DNA from: Sciurus carolinensis
Lineage: Eukaryota; Chordata; Mammalia; Rodentia; Sciuridae
Direction of reading: 5' to 3'
NCBI RefSeq assembly: GCF_902686445.1
Contig: NC_062219.1
Span: forward strand, 108,129,160-108,193,159
Length of the DNA stretch: 64,000 nt
In this document: positions 35,820-48,039 of the stretch, in pieces
Layout of the letters: each line of letters opens with the position of its first letter
How positions within the stretch are numbered: position 1 is the first letter of the stretch
Notes under the pieces: model-generated
Database searches by the model: none
What the model was told of the DNA's origin: nothing
The model's input: the letters and a program-made list of their open reading frames with translations, nothing else
Translations under genes and position numbers: made by a program

Positions 35820-37595
35820 TGCAAATTAGTATTTTAAAAATGATAACAGAAGATGACAAATAGCCAAGGCATTCCTGAACAAAAGGAACAAAGCTGGGGA
35901 CATCATAATATCTGACTTCAAAAAGGACTACAAAGCTATAGTAACTAAAGTGGCACAGTACTAGCACAAATACCAATGAAACATAGACCAATAAAGCAGA
36001 ATAGAGAAAACAGAAGTGAATCCATACACTTGAAGCCAGTTTGTTTTTGGTGTAGGTGCCAAAAAGTCCTATACTAAAATACTATGGAGAAAGGACAGTC
36101 TTCAATAAATGCTTTGGGAAAAATTGGATGTATATATATAGAAGAAAGAAACTAGATCCCTAAATATCATCATACAAAAATATCAAGTCAAATGGATCAA
36201 AGATTAAGAATAAATGTAAAATCTGAAACTATGAATCCACTAGAAAAAAACATTTAGGGAACACTACATGATATTGGTATGGGCAAAGATTTTCTGGATG
36301 AGATCCCAAGGTATGAGCACCAAAAGCTAAAATAGACCCATTTATTATATCAAACCATGCTTCATCTGCATAGCAAGGGAAATAACAGAGTGAAGAGACA
36401 ACCTATAGAATGGAAAAAATATTTGCAAAGTGTTCATTTGACAAGGAATTGACAGGCATCAGAATATACAGGGAATTCAAATAACTTAGCAGAAAAAGAT
36501 CTAATTTATAAATCAACAGATGATCTGAATAAATATTTCTCAAAAACTGACATACAAATGCCCAATAGGTATATGAAAAATTGTTCAATATCACTAATCA
36601 TCAGGCAAAGGCATAATAACCATAATAAGATACCATCTCACCACAGTTAAAAGGGTTATTATCAAACCAAAAGAAAAGAAAAGAAATAAAATAACAAATA
36701 ATGATGAAGGTGCAGAAAAAGGGGAACTCACACACTCCAGTTGGAATATACATTAGTAAAGTCCTAAACAAGACCCCATCTCAAAAATAAATAAATACAA
36801 AGAGCAGGGGTATACATCAGTCCTTGCCCAGAATGTCCAAGGCCCTGAGTTTAATTCCCACTACCTCAACATATAAAATAAAATAAATAAGTACATCCTA
36901 AACATATCAGCCATGTGATGCAGCAAACTCACTACTGGAGGAGAAGGAAATGGAATTATTATATCAAAAATCACCTACACTTTCAGGTTTATTGCAATGC
37001 TATTAACAATAGCCAAGATATTGAGTCAACCACCATATATGGATGAATGGATAATAATATGTGGTTCACATACACAATGGAATATTATTCAGCAATAGAA
37101 AAGAATGGAATTCTGTCATTTTTGGCAACTTAGATTGAAGTACAGATTGTTATGTTAAGGGAAATAAGTTGAGTACACAAAGACAAGTACTGCCTGCTCT
37201 CATTCATATGCATTCATATGTGTATTGTAAAAAATGTTAATCTCAGAGAAGCTGAGAATAGAAGATGGTCACTAGAGTTAGGAAGAGGAGGAGAAAAAAA
37301 GACAGAGAAAAGTTAAGTAGCGGGCAGCAAAGCACTTCTAGGTAAGAAAAATTGGTTCTAGTATTCTGTAGCACAGTACAATAACAGTAATAGTCTACAA
37401 CCATTTATATTTCAAAATAACTGGAAGAGTTCAAAGATTCTCAACACATGGAAATGGTAAATGTTTAAAAAGAGGAATATGCTGGTTATACTTAACTGAT
37501 CATTACACATCATATAAACATATCGAATTATTAAATGGTACCCATTCATGTACGCAAACATTGCCAATTAAAAATTGAAAACAAGAAAATTACTA
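35820..37595 (+). mobile_element. Old L1M ORF2 3' half and 3' UTR
   Basis: Starts inside the post-RT region ('gaacaaagctggggacatca') and continues through 'gatttaatttat'-type and 'cccaataggtatatgaaaa' blocks, the zinc-knuckle region relic (36700-36770), 'gatgaatggataataatatg' and 'aatggaatattattcagcaa', then a long 3' UTR. All frames are broken. A SINE interrupts it at about 36765-36890. EN and RT coding sequence between this and the ORF1 piece is missing. Confidence 0.78.
36765..36890 (+). repeat. Composite B1-ID SINE, partial
   Basis: Right end of a 7SL-like part ('aagaccccatctcaaaaata') followed by an ID-like unit ('agcaggggtatacatcagt', 'ctgagtttaattcccactac') and an A-rich tail. The left half is absent. 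Confidence 0.75.
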
Positions 37596-37684
37596 AAGTG
37601 GAAATAGAACTATTTGTTTAAGCATCCTGTATACCATAGACCTTAGGTGGATGGAAAGGTTGGCAAGTTAAGGGTCTAACTAAA

Positions 37685-37775
37685 TTGCTGGGGCTGACTT
37701 GGAAATTGTGATCCTCCTATGTCAGTCTCCCAAGTCCTGGGATTACAGGCATGTGCCCCCATGCCCAACTACATT
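37685..37775 (-). repeat. B1/Alu-like SINE fragment, antisense
   Basis: 'tgatcctcctatgtcagtct', 'cccaagtcctgggattacag' and 'gcatgtgcccccatgcccaa' are the antisense left part of a 7SL-derived SINE. Confidence 0.85.
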
Positions 37776-38524
37776 TTAATCAGTTTGAAAAACACTTTAA
37801 AAAGCTTTGTTTCAAGTTTTACAAAAAGGACAACCAGTAACTGTTATTACATGATTATTTATGACAAATTCAAATGCATATTTATTCTTATTGCATTCCT
37901 TTACTTATGTAAAATTTAATTACATAAGAAATGCACATAAAATAATCTTTTGGTTTCTATAGTATGTAAAAATGTAATATATTTGACTATAACTGATAAA
38001 GGACCTGGGTGTGAACAAAGCTACTATAAATATATACAGTTCAACTTCCTCTCCATCATTTTATTAATAATTGTAACAATGTATTATTGAGTTTGTAACA
38101 TATAGACATAATAAGTATAATGATACCTTGGAGGTAAGAGAAAAAAACTACATAGGAACAACACTGTATTTCAGTGGAATTAGTGAGTGTATACTTGAAA
38201 TGTACTTTGATAAATTAAGATGTATCTGTCAGATGCAGAGTCACCACTAAGAAAATAATTCAAAAGAAATACAAGCAAAATACATTCTTATTCAGTGCAC
38301 ATGGAATATTCTTCATATGCAAAGGCATAAAACAAGTTTCAAAAATTTAAAGGAATTTAAATCGTGCTAAGTATGCTCTCTAATCAAAATGAACTGAAAT
38401 TAAAAATCAATATCAGAAAGAAATTTGGGGAACTCATAAGTATATGGAAACTAAACGACATGCTCTTTAGAAAGCAATGAGTAAACCACGTAATTAAAAG
38501 GGAAATTAACATTCAAATCTTAAT
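37776..38524. other. No recognisable feature
   Basis: AT-rich DNA. 38280-38470 has a loose resemblance to old L1 ORF2 text ('aattaaaaatcaatatcaga'), but it is too weak to call. Confidence 0.35.
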
Positions 38525-40245
38525 TAAAACACTTTATTATTTAGAAATGTTAACAATCGCCTGAGACTTCAGGGAGTTACTGGTGGATTTTTGCCTCAGC
38601 GTTGATGATGCCTCACAGAGCTGGGTGATGGTTGCTAATGGCTGGATGATTGCATCAATTTCTTCAAATAAGACAACAATGAAATTTGCCACTCTGCCTT
38701 TTATGAAGGATTTCTCTGTAGTGTGAATGCTATTTGATAGTATTTTGAACATGATAGAACTTGTTTCAAAATGGGATTCAATGCTTTCAAACCCTGCTGC
38801 TACATTGTCAACTCAGCGTATACAATATTCTAAATTATTTGTTGTCATTTCAACAATTTTCAAGGAATCTATATCAGGAGTACATTTCATCTGAAAAAAA
38901 CACTTTCTTTGCTTAGCCATAAGAGCCAAGTTTTCTTCCCTTAAAGTTTTGTCATGAGATTGTAGCAATTTAGTCACATTTTCAGATTCTAATTCTAGTT
39001 ATGCTGCTACTACCACAATATCTGCAATTACTCCCTCCACTGAAGTCTTCAATCCATGAAAGTCATTGATAAGGGCTGGAATCAACCTCTTTTCTGCTTT
39101 TGTAAATAATGGTATTTTGAGGTCCCCTAATCATGAATATTCTTTGCAGCATCCAAAAATTATGAATCATTTCCAGAAGGTTTTCAGTATATTTTGCCTA
39201 GATCTAATCACTATCTATGACTGTGATAGCCTTATAAAATATATTTCTTAAATAATAAGACTTCAAAGTCAAAATTATTGCTAATGCATGGGTTATGGAA
39301 AGAATATTGTGTTGGGAGGAGTGAAAACAAATTAATCTCTTGTATATCTCCATCAGAGCTCTTGGGTGACCAGGTAATTGTCAGTGAGCCGTAATATTTT
39401 GGATGGAATCTTTTCTCTGAGTAGTAGTTCTCAATAGTGTGTTTACAATAGTCAGCAAATTATATCAAAAGCCCACTGCTGTCATTCGGAGTTTGGTTTT
39501 ACATTGATAGTCCTTAGGGTAGAGCAAAGACATTTTTTAAGGGCACCAGGATTTTCAGAATGGCAAGTCAACTCTAACAGCAAATTAATGTCACCTGCTG
39601 CATTAACCCCTAAGTAGAGAGCCAGCCTGTCCTTTAGAGTTTTGAGGCCAGAAGATGACTTCTACTCCCTAGTTATATATGTTGTGTATGGCATTGTTTT
39701 CCAAAAAAAAAAAAAAAAAAAAGACTTTTTTGCCTACATTGAAATTTTGTTGTTTAGTGTGGCCACCTTCATTGGTTCCATTAGCATGATCTTCTGGATA
39801 ACTTGGAGCAGCTTCAACAGCAGCACTTACTGCTCATCTTGCACATTTGTTCAGAGGTTCTGTCTTCCCCTAAACTTCATAAATCAACCTCTGCTGGCTT
39901 CAAACTCTTCTTCTGCAACTTCTCTAGTATTCTTAGCCTTCATGAAATTGAACAGCATTAGGGCCTTGTTCTGGATTAGGCTTTGGCTTAAGAGAACATT
40001 GATCTCATTTTATCTTCTCTCCAGATAACTACAACTTTCTCCATATCAGTAGTGACATCTTTTTTCACTTGCTAATTCTTCAAATGTTTACTGGAATAGC
40101 ACTTTTAACTTTCATTAAATAACTTTTCCTTTGTATTCACAACTTGGCTAACTGGCATGAGGCCTGGTTGGAAAAAATGCACTGATTGCCTCAATTCAGA
40201 ATTCCACATGCCTTTGGTTACAATTTGTAAAAAGTGCAGTATCTG
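38525..40245 (-). mobile_element. Tigger1 (pogo-like) DNA transposon, main part
   Basis: Read on the minus strand this follows the Tigger1 transposase gene. In + coordinates: 'gttaacaatcgcctgagact' at 38550; 'agacaacaatgaaatttgcc' at 38670; 'ctttcaaaccctgctgct' at 38785; 'actgaagtcttcaatccatg' at 39040; 'catcagagctcttgggtgac' at 39350; 'gattaggctttggcttaaga' at 39974; and 'cacaacttggctaactggca' at 40138. The right edge 'caatttgtaaaaagtgcagt' belongs to the Tigger1 terminal repeat. The transposase frame is destroyed, and sequence between about 40160 and 40220 is shortened, so it is an internally deleted fossil. An A run at 39704-39723 replaces a few codons. L1-B inserted at 40246. Confidence 0.92.
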
Positions 40246-41660
40246 GAGATCCAAAATGGCGGACTAGAGGGAGGCTGCGTTCCATGTCGCTCCATAACTC
40301 TAGTTTCAAGCAGAGGATATCTGTTTCTTGGTGAGGCAGTTTTTGCTGCTTATCAATCCCCTGCTGTTTACCCCATTTGTCTGCTGTGACCACCTGCAAT
40401 CTGCCAGCATATCGATGCCTTTTTTGAGTGCAGATTGCTCACTGTCAGGTGCCTATCATCCGCCATTTGCCTAACTCTCGCCTGTCCATCGCCTGCCTTA
40501 CACCTATCCATCACCCAACACACGAGGTTCACCTCCCGATCGTCCGGCAACAGTCAGCAAACTGATCGCCAACCGCCAGTGGAGCACCAGCTGCCTGCTG
40601 TTGCCTGGAAGTTCACTGTTACAGTACCTGCAGGTTTGATTACACGTGGCTGCCGCCATTTTGAGGTAACAGCCAGGCCCCATAGGACCCCTGGCCAGAC
40701 TGACTGAGCCACATCTCCAGGAGCCCTCAGCCCAACCGATCACTCCCTGCCTCTGGACCCACACATCGACTGACTGCTCCCTGCTGCCAGGACCCCCAGA
40801 CCAACTAACTGCACCCTATACCCGGGACCCCAGACTGACTGATTGCACCCAGCCCTCCAGGATCCCGCAACCACACAAAACACACCTGAACTCCAGGACC
40901 CCTGCCTGACCAACTGCACCCCGCCTCCAGGACCTCCAGCTGACCATGTCCACACCCTGAGCTACAGCTCCCCATTTGCCAACACACTTGGAAGCCAGAG
41001 CAACCATCTTGGATAATACTGGAAGCTGGAGCTCCGATCTTTAGGTGGGGCAAATCCCATCCTGAGACGCCTGCTGGAGACCTGAAGTTCAATGTCAGGT
41101 ACCTCTCATGCATCAGGCTACTGAAGACTGGGAGGTTTCATTACTATATGACTGTTATACTGTAGATTTTCTTTTTTCTCCTTATTGAAAAATGTTAAGT
41201 TTTTATTTCTTTACTTTTCTTGCTCTCTTTTCCTTTTGTTTACCTGTTCCTTCAGAGTCTCTTTCTCCCTTTTTTTTTGCATGTTAACATTCAATTTCTT
41301 TTGATTACACTCTCACACTTTCTATTATCTAGAAGTTTTCTATATTCTTTTCTTATCCCATTAACAGCCACATTCTACATCCCTCTGCATCCTCTTTGTC
41401 CTCCATTAGAAACTGCACACCTTATTGCAAATCTGTTTGTTTTACTGAAGATAATATTTGAACTCATTCTGATTATTATGACAATTTTGTTATTGTCCTC
41501 ATAGGGGCTATTTGGTCTAGGATTGCATAGTGTCTGAATTGGGCACTGCTAATATTGATCTCCCCTTAAAGAAAAGGTTTTAGAAACCTATAAGGCCACT
41601 ATAAGCCTATAGGGGGAAATCTGCAATACCCCAGATCTGCACTGCTAGAGGGGAAGATAC
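40246..41660 (+). promoter_or_regulatory. L1-B 5' UTR with YY1-type site and degenerate tandem repeat
   Basis: It begins 'ggagatccaaaatggcggac'. The AAAATGGCGG at 40253-40262 fits the YY1 site found at the very start of many L1 promoters. A second, reverse-oriented GCCGCCATTTT lies at 40652-40662. From about 40690 to 40960 a C-rich unit of roughly 40 bp, built around 'ccaggaccc' and 'gactgactg', recurs imperfectly six or seven times. The 3' part (41150-41500) is pyrimidine-rich. The ORFs called here on both strands come from the C-rich repeat and are not genes. Confidence 0.8.
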
Positions 41661-42697
41661 ATGAACAACATGAAAAAACAAGGGAAGAAAATGATCCAAA
41701 CAAATCTAGATTATATATTAATAGAATCCAATGACAGTATGTTAGAAGAAATGTCAGAAAAGGACTTCAGATTATACATGATTAAGATGATTCGTGAAGC
41801 AAAGGATGAGATAAGAGAGCAAATGCAGGCAATGAATGATAATACCAATAAGCTGACAGAGCAAGTGCAGGAAGCAAAAGATCATTTCAACAAAGAGATT
41901 GAGATTCTCAAAAAAAAAAACAAAAAAACAAAAAAAAAAAACAAATGGAAATCCTTGAAATGAAGGAAACAATAAACCAAATAAAAAACTCAATGGAAAG
42001 CATCATCACAAGACCAGATCACTTGGAAGATAGAATCTCAGACAATAAAGATAAAATATTTAATCTTGAAAATAAAGTTGCCCAAACAGAGAAGATGGTA
42101 AGAAATCATGAACAGAATCTCTGAAACTATGGGACATCATGAAAAGACCAAATTTAAGAATTATTGGGATTAAGGAAGGCACAGAGATACAAACCAAAGG
42201 AATGAAAAACCTATTCAATGAAATAATATCAGAAAATTTCCAAAGCCTGAAGAATGAAATGGAAAATCAAATACAAGAGGCTTACAGAACACCAAATGCA
42301 CAAAATCACAACAGATCCACACTAAGGCACATTATAATGAAAATGCCTAACATTCAAATAAAGATAAGATTTTGAAGGCCACAAGAGAAAAGCATCAGAT
42401 TACATATATGGGGAGACCAAAACAGATAGCAGCCGATTTCTCAACCCAGACTCTAAAAGCTAGAAGGGCCTGGAACAACATATTTCAAGCTCTGAAAGAA
42501 CATGGTTGCCAACCAAGAATCCTATACCCAGCAAAACCTTCAGATTTGAAGATGAAATAAAATCCTTCCATGATAAACAAAAGTTAAAAGAATTTACAAA
42601 TAGAAAGTCTGTGCTACAGAATGTTCTCAACAAAATATTTTATGAGGAGGAAATGAAAAACAACAATGTAGGTCAGCAAAGGGAGGAACTACCTTAG
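41661..42697 (+). pseudogene. L1-B ORF1, broken
   Basis: Starts at 41661 (MNNMKKQGKKMIQTNLD); the ATG at 41670 corresponds to the L1-A start. The coiled-coil half is interrupted by expansion of an A-rich tract at 41911-41941, which converts the frame to lysine/asparagine runs and a stop at 41963. An in-frame-type TGA near 42122 follows. The RRM 'RPNLRIIGIKEG' reopens at 42139. The C-terminal domain 'SFHDKQKLKEFTNRKSVLQN' is in a further frame (42506-42697). About 345 codon equivalents, close to family length. Not functional. Confidence 0.93.
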
Positions 42698-42752
42698 AGA
42701 AAAACCACTCAAAGGGGAAACCAAGCCAACTTAAAAACTAAAAATAAGCCAA

Positions 42753-45700
42753 ATGACTGGGAATACGAATCATATCTCAATAATAACCCTGAACGTTAAT
42801 GGCCTAGACTCATCAATCAAAAGACATAGACTGGCAGAATGGATTAAAAAGAAAGACCCTATAATATGCTGCCTGCAAGAGATGCATCTCATAGAAAAAG
42901 ACATCCACAGACCAAAGGTGAAAGGATGAGAAAAAACCTACCATGCACATGGACTCAGTAAAAAAGCAGCGGTTTCCATCCTTATATCAGATAAAGTGGA
43001 ATTCAAGCCAAAGTTCATCAGAAGGGATAAAGGAGGACATTTCCTACTGCTTAAGGGAACCATAAATCAGGAAGACATAACGATAGTAAATATTTATGCC
43101 CCAAACAATGGTGCATCCCTGTACGTCAAACAAATCCTTCTCAATTTCAGGAATCACATAGACCACAACACAATAATTCTGGTGACTTTAACACACTGCT
43201 GTCACCACTAGATAGATCTTCCAAACAAAAACCAAACAAAGAAACCATAGAACTCAATAACACAATCAATAACCTAGACTTAATAGACATATATAGAACA
43301 TTCCAACCATCAACGAGCGGATTCTTTCTTCTCAGCAGCACAAGGAACCTTCTCGAAAATAGACCATATGTTATGCCACAAAGCAGCCTTTAGGAAATAC
43401 AAAAAAAAAAAAAATAGAGATACTGCCTTGTGTTCCATCAGATCATAATGGACTGAGAGTAGAAATCACTGACAAAATAAAAAACAGAAATTACTCCAAC
43501 ACCTGGAGACTAAATAATATGCTATTGAATGAAACATGGATAACAGAAAACATCAGGGAGGAGATAAAAAAATTCTTAGAGGTCAATGAGAACTACGATA
43601 CAACATATCAAAATCTCTGGGACACTATGAAAGCAGTACTAAGAGGAAAACTAATTGCATGGAGCACATTCCAGAAAAGAATAAAAAGTCAACAACTAAA
43701 TGGCCTAACATTACAGCTCAAAGCCCTAGAAAAAGAAGAACAGAATAACAGAAAAAGTAGTAGAAGACAAGAAATAATTAAAGTCAGAGCTAAAATCAAT
43801 GAAATTGAAACAAAAGAAACAATTCAAAAAATTGACAAAACAAAAAGTTGGTTCTTTGAAAAAGTAAACAAAATAGACAAACCCTTAGCCACACTAACAA
43901 AGAGGAGAGATAAAACTCAAATTACTAAAATTCATGATGCAAAAGGAAATATCACGACAGACACCACTGAGATACATAGCATAATGAGAAGCTACTTTGA
44001 AAATCTGTATTCCAACAAAATAGAAACTACCAAAGACATTGACAAATTTCTAGAGACATATGCTTCTCCCAAACTGAACCAGGAGGACATACACAATTTA
44101 AACAGATCAATATCAAGTAATGAAAGATAAGAAGCCATTAAAAACCTACCATCCAAGAAAAGTCCAGGACCAGATGAATTCTCAGCCGAGTTTTACAAGA
44201 CCTTCAAAGAAGAACTCATTCCAATACTTCTCAAAGTATTCCAGGAAATACAAAAGGAGGGTACCCTACCAAACTCATTCTATGAAGCTAATATCACCCT
44301 CATACCCAAACCAGGAAAAGACACATCAAGGAAAGAAAATTTTAGACCAATATCCTTGATGAATATAGATGCAAAGATCCTTAACAAAATATTGGCAAAC
44401 CGTATCCAAAAACATATTCGGAAAATCATGCACCATGATCAAGTGGGGTTCATCCCTGGAATGCAAGGATGGTTTAACATCCATAAATCAATAAACGTAA
44501 TCCATCATGTCAATAGACTTAAGGATAAGAATCATGGTTATATTAATTGATGCAGAAAAAGCGTTTAAGAAACTACAACACCCTTCATGCTCAAAACGGT
44601 AGAAAAAATAGGGATAGTAGGAACATAACTGAACATTGTAAAGGCTATTAATGCTAAGCCCATGGCCAACATCATTCTTAATGGAGAAAAACTGAAACCA
44701 CTCCCTTTAAAAATGGGAACAAGGCAGGGATGTCCTCTTTCACCACTTCTATTCAACATTGTCCTTGAAACTCTAGCTAGAGCAATTAGGCAGACTAAAG
44801 ATATTAAAGGGATACGAATAGGAAAAGAGGAACTTAAGCTGTCACTATTTGCTGATGGCATGATTCTCTATTTAGAGGATCCAAAAAACTCCTCCAGAAA
44901 ACTTCTAGACCTCATCAATGAATTCAGCAAAATAGCAGGCTATAAAATCAACACGCATACATCTAAAGCATTTTTATACACAAGCGACGAAATATCTGAA
45001 AGGGAAATGAGGAAAACAACTCCATTTGCAATAGCTTCAAAAAAATAAAAGACATGGGAATCAATCTAACCAAAGAGGTAAAAAATCTCTATAATGAAAA
45101 CTACAAAACATTGAAGAAAGAAATTGAGGAAGACCTTAGAAGATGGAACGATCTCCCATGTTCTTGGATAGGCAGAATTAATATTGTCAAAATGGCCATA
45201 CTACCAAAAGTGCTATACAGATTCAATGCAATTCTAATTAAAATCTCAATGATGTACCTTACAGAAATAGAGCAAGCAATCATGAAATTCATCTGGAAGA
45301 ATAAGAAACCCAGAATAGCTAAAGCAATCCTTAGCAGGAAGAATGAAACAGGGGGTATGCAATACCAGAACTTCAACTCTACTACAAAGCAATTGTAACA
45401 AAAATAGCATGGTATTGGCACCAAAATAGACAGGTAGATCAATGGTACAGAATAGAGGACACGGACACAAACCCAAATAAATACAATTTTCTAATACTAG
45501 ACAAAGGGTCCAAAAATATGCAATGGAGAAAGATAGCCTCTTCAACAAATGGTGCTGGGAAAACTGGAAATCCATATGCAAGAGAATGAAAATAAACCCC
45601 TGTCACCCTGCACAAAAATCAACTCACAATGGATCAAGGACCTTGAAATCAGACCAGAGACTCTGCATCTTATCGAAGAAAAAGTAGATCCAAATCTTCA

Positions 45701-46568
45701 ACTTGTTGGCTTAGGACCAGACTTCCTCTACAGGACTCCCATAGCACAGGAAATAAAAGCAAGAATCAATAACTGGGACAGATTCAAACTAAATAGCTTT
45801 CTCTCAGCAAAGGAAACTATCAGCAATTCGAAGAGAGAGCCTACAGAGTGGGAGAAAATCTTTGCCACTCATACTTCAGATAGAGCACTCATTTCCAGAA
45901 TATATACAGAACTCAAAAAACTCTACACGAAGAATACAAATAATCCAATCAATAAATGGGCTAAGGATATGAACAGACACTTCACAGAAGAAGATCTACA
46001 AGCAATCAACAAACATATGGAAAAATGTTCAACATCTTTAGTAATAAAAGAAATGCAAATCAAAACTACACTAAGATTCCATCTCACCCCAATTAGAATG
46101 GCGATTATCAAGAATAAAAGCAACAATAAGTGTTGGAGAGGATGTGGAGAAAAAGGTACACTCATACATTGCTGGTGGGAATGCAAAATGGTGTAACCAC
46201 TATGGAAGCAATATGGAGATTCCTCAGAAAACTTGGGAATGGACCCACCATTTGACCCAGCTATCCCACTCCTCGGCCTATACCCAAAGGACTTAAAATC
46301 AGCATACTACAGAGATAAAGCCACGTCAATGTTCATAGCTGCTCAATTCACAATAGCCAGATTGTGGAACCAACCTAGATGTCCTTCAATTGATGAGTGT
46401 ATAAAGAAACTGTGGTATATATTTACAATGGAATATTACTCAGCTATAAAGAATAATAAAAGTATGGCATTTGCAGGCAAATGGATGAAATTGGAGAATA
46501 TCATGCTAAGTGAGATAAGCCAATCTCAAAAAACCAAAGGACAAATGATCTCACTGATAAGCGGATGA
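42753..46568 (+). pseudogene. L1-B ORF2, broken, RT motif FADG
   Basis: Endonuclease-reverse transcriptase relic spanning 1,272 codons. The EN domain starts MTGNTNHISIITLNVNGL at 42753 and keeps the glutamate of 'CLQEMHL'. TGG to TGA at 42927-42929 truncates it. RT pieces: '[16 protein letters not shown]' in 44356-44550, then '[16 protein letters not shown]' in 44662-45048. The catalytic box reads FADG (44848-44859) where L1-A has FADD. Further frameshifts lie near 43180, 44120, 44550 and 45050. The C-terminal zinc-knuckle-like [18 protein letters not shown] sits in 45549-46196, closed by a stop after KMV, and the C-terminus is at 46233-46568. The longer N-terminal start used by L1-A (MSKTNMSQ) has lost its ATGs. 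Confidence 0.95.
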
Positions 46569-46789
46569 TGACATATAATGGGGGGTGGGGGGGTAAGAAC
46601 GGAGGAAGGAAGGACTGTATAGAGGGAAAAGAAAGGTGGGATGGGTGGGGGGAAGGAAAAATAATAGAATGAATCAAACCTCATTACCCTATGTAAATGT
46701 ATGATTACACAAATGGTATGCTGTTACTCCATGTACAAACAGAAACAACATGTATCCCATTTGTTTATAATAAAAATAATAAATAAAAT
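46569..46789 (+). other. L1-B 3' UTR and A-rich tail
   Basis: Sense-strand G runs at 46580-46592 and 46637-46655 could form G-quadruplexes, as is usual for L1 3' UTRs. The end 'tttgtttataataaaaataa' leads into an AATAAA-rich tail and the duplicated target site. Confidence 0.88.
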
Positions 46790-46835
46790 AAAAGTGCAGT
46801 ATCTGTGAAGCTCAACAAAACATAATGACATAATG
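46790..46835 (-). mobile_element. Tigger1 terminal fragment beyond L1-B
   Basis: After the duplicated 'aaaagtgcagtatctg' the text 'tgaagctcaacaaaacataa' continues the Tigger1 terminal inverted repeat that was cut by L1-B. The outermost bases have decayed. Confidence 0.8.
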
Positions 46836-46839
46836 ACAA

Positions 46840-46950
46840 ATCTGAACATTATTGTCTCCATTTGATAGATGAGGGGACAGAGTCACAGTAAGGTAAGGGA
46901 CTTCCTCAGGTTTCGTAGCTGATAATGAGTGAAGGGGAGGTGAAGAGGGA
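46840..46950 (-). repeat. MIR SINE, antisense
   Basis: 'ttgatagatgaggggacaga' and 'aaggtaagggacttcctcag' match the MIR core in reverse complement, next to the Tigger1 end. Confidence 0.7.
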
Positions 46951-48039
46951 GGTGAACTCACACAATATGAATCATTTATTGAAAGCAGAACAGAGAAGGG
47001 AACTTGGTGCTGTGGGTTTCCAAGACTCTCCCATCTTAAGGCACTGCACTGTTGGGTAGAATTATAGCATTTTGATGCATTTCAAGAAATCTTTTTAATG
47101 GTAATATAAAATTCTATTAAAATTTTACTTTACTGATATGGTCCATAGCTGTTTATTCTCTCTTTGCCGATTTAAATTTTAATTTTGAAGTTTTATTTTT
47201 TAATGCACTTAAATGTGTTGATTTTATCTACTTCCAAGAAATCTTTAACTTCCTGATAGCCATTAGTTCCAAAAACTCATAATGAATTTAAAAGCATCTG
47301 AGAAGAAGTACACAAATGTAAGATTGTAACCCTGTGTGAGAAATAAGATTCAGGGAGAAATGAAAATTAAAAGTGATAAAAATTCTATTTGTCAATATTG
47401 GTAGTTATGGACACCAAGGCAAGAAGAAACAGTTTAAGTGAACAAATACACTAAAATAAGTGTATCATTTAAGTGTTTCAAGAGGTATCAATTGCTGTTT
47501 GAACAAAATAAAAAGCTATAAAAGTATTAGAGGAATTTACCCATACACATTTGGCCTGCTATCAGAAAGAAAGTAATACATGGGAAGCATATTAATACCG
47601 GAGACATTTCTCCACAATATAATAATAGCAGCTCTGTTTAAATAATTGAGGAAGACAAGTACATGCATAGGAGAGCAAAAAGAGGACTGCATCAGATGAT
47701 GTTATTTGTGATCATGTGTGTTCCAATAAATAAATCCTTGGACCATTACTAAGGCAGTATAGAGAGAGCTAAAGGAAATGGCCTTGAGAAATTGTTAGAT
47801 CTAACTCATAAATAGGAAATGAGATGCAAGATAGCATGGAGAGAATGGCAGACAAAGTGGTCCCCGTCTGGAAGTGCTGGTAGGAAATGATTAAAGGGTG
47901 GTGGGATTAGAATCAAGTTCCTTTCAGTTCTTCGATATCTTTGATTCAAAAGGGGGGAGAGATACTGTGTATAATGTTGTCCACAGTTTCTTTTTTTTAT
48001 ATGTTGAATGCCCTGCCTGTTTTAGTCCCTATATTTATT
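46951..48039. other. No recognisable feature
   Basis: AT-rich single-copy-looking DNA. The small frame at 47898-48119 runs into the next L1 and is not a gene. Confidence 0.4.

Larger units (their letters stand above)
40246..46789 (+). mobile_element. Near full-length L1 ('L1-B') with 16-bp TSD
   Basis: Complete LINE-1 structure on the + strand: 5' UTR (40246-41660), ORF1 (41661-42697), ORF2 (42753-46568), G-rich 3' UTR (46569-46760) and A-rich tail to 46789. The target-site duplication 'aaaagtgcagtatctg' is perfect, at 40230-40245 and 46790-46805. The insertion lies inside the terminal part of a Tigger1 element. Body sequence is close to L1-A, but the 5' UTR is unrelated by eye. Multiple inactivating changes are present. 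Confidence 0.96.

Noticed and set aside
40435..41113. Open frames of 60-102 codons around the L1-B leader
   Set aside because: They arise from the C-rich degenerate tandem repeat in the 5' UTR, and low-complexity peptides result.
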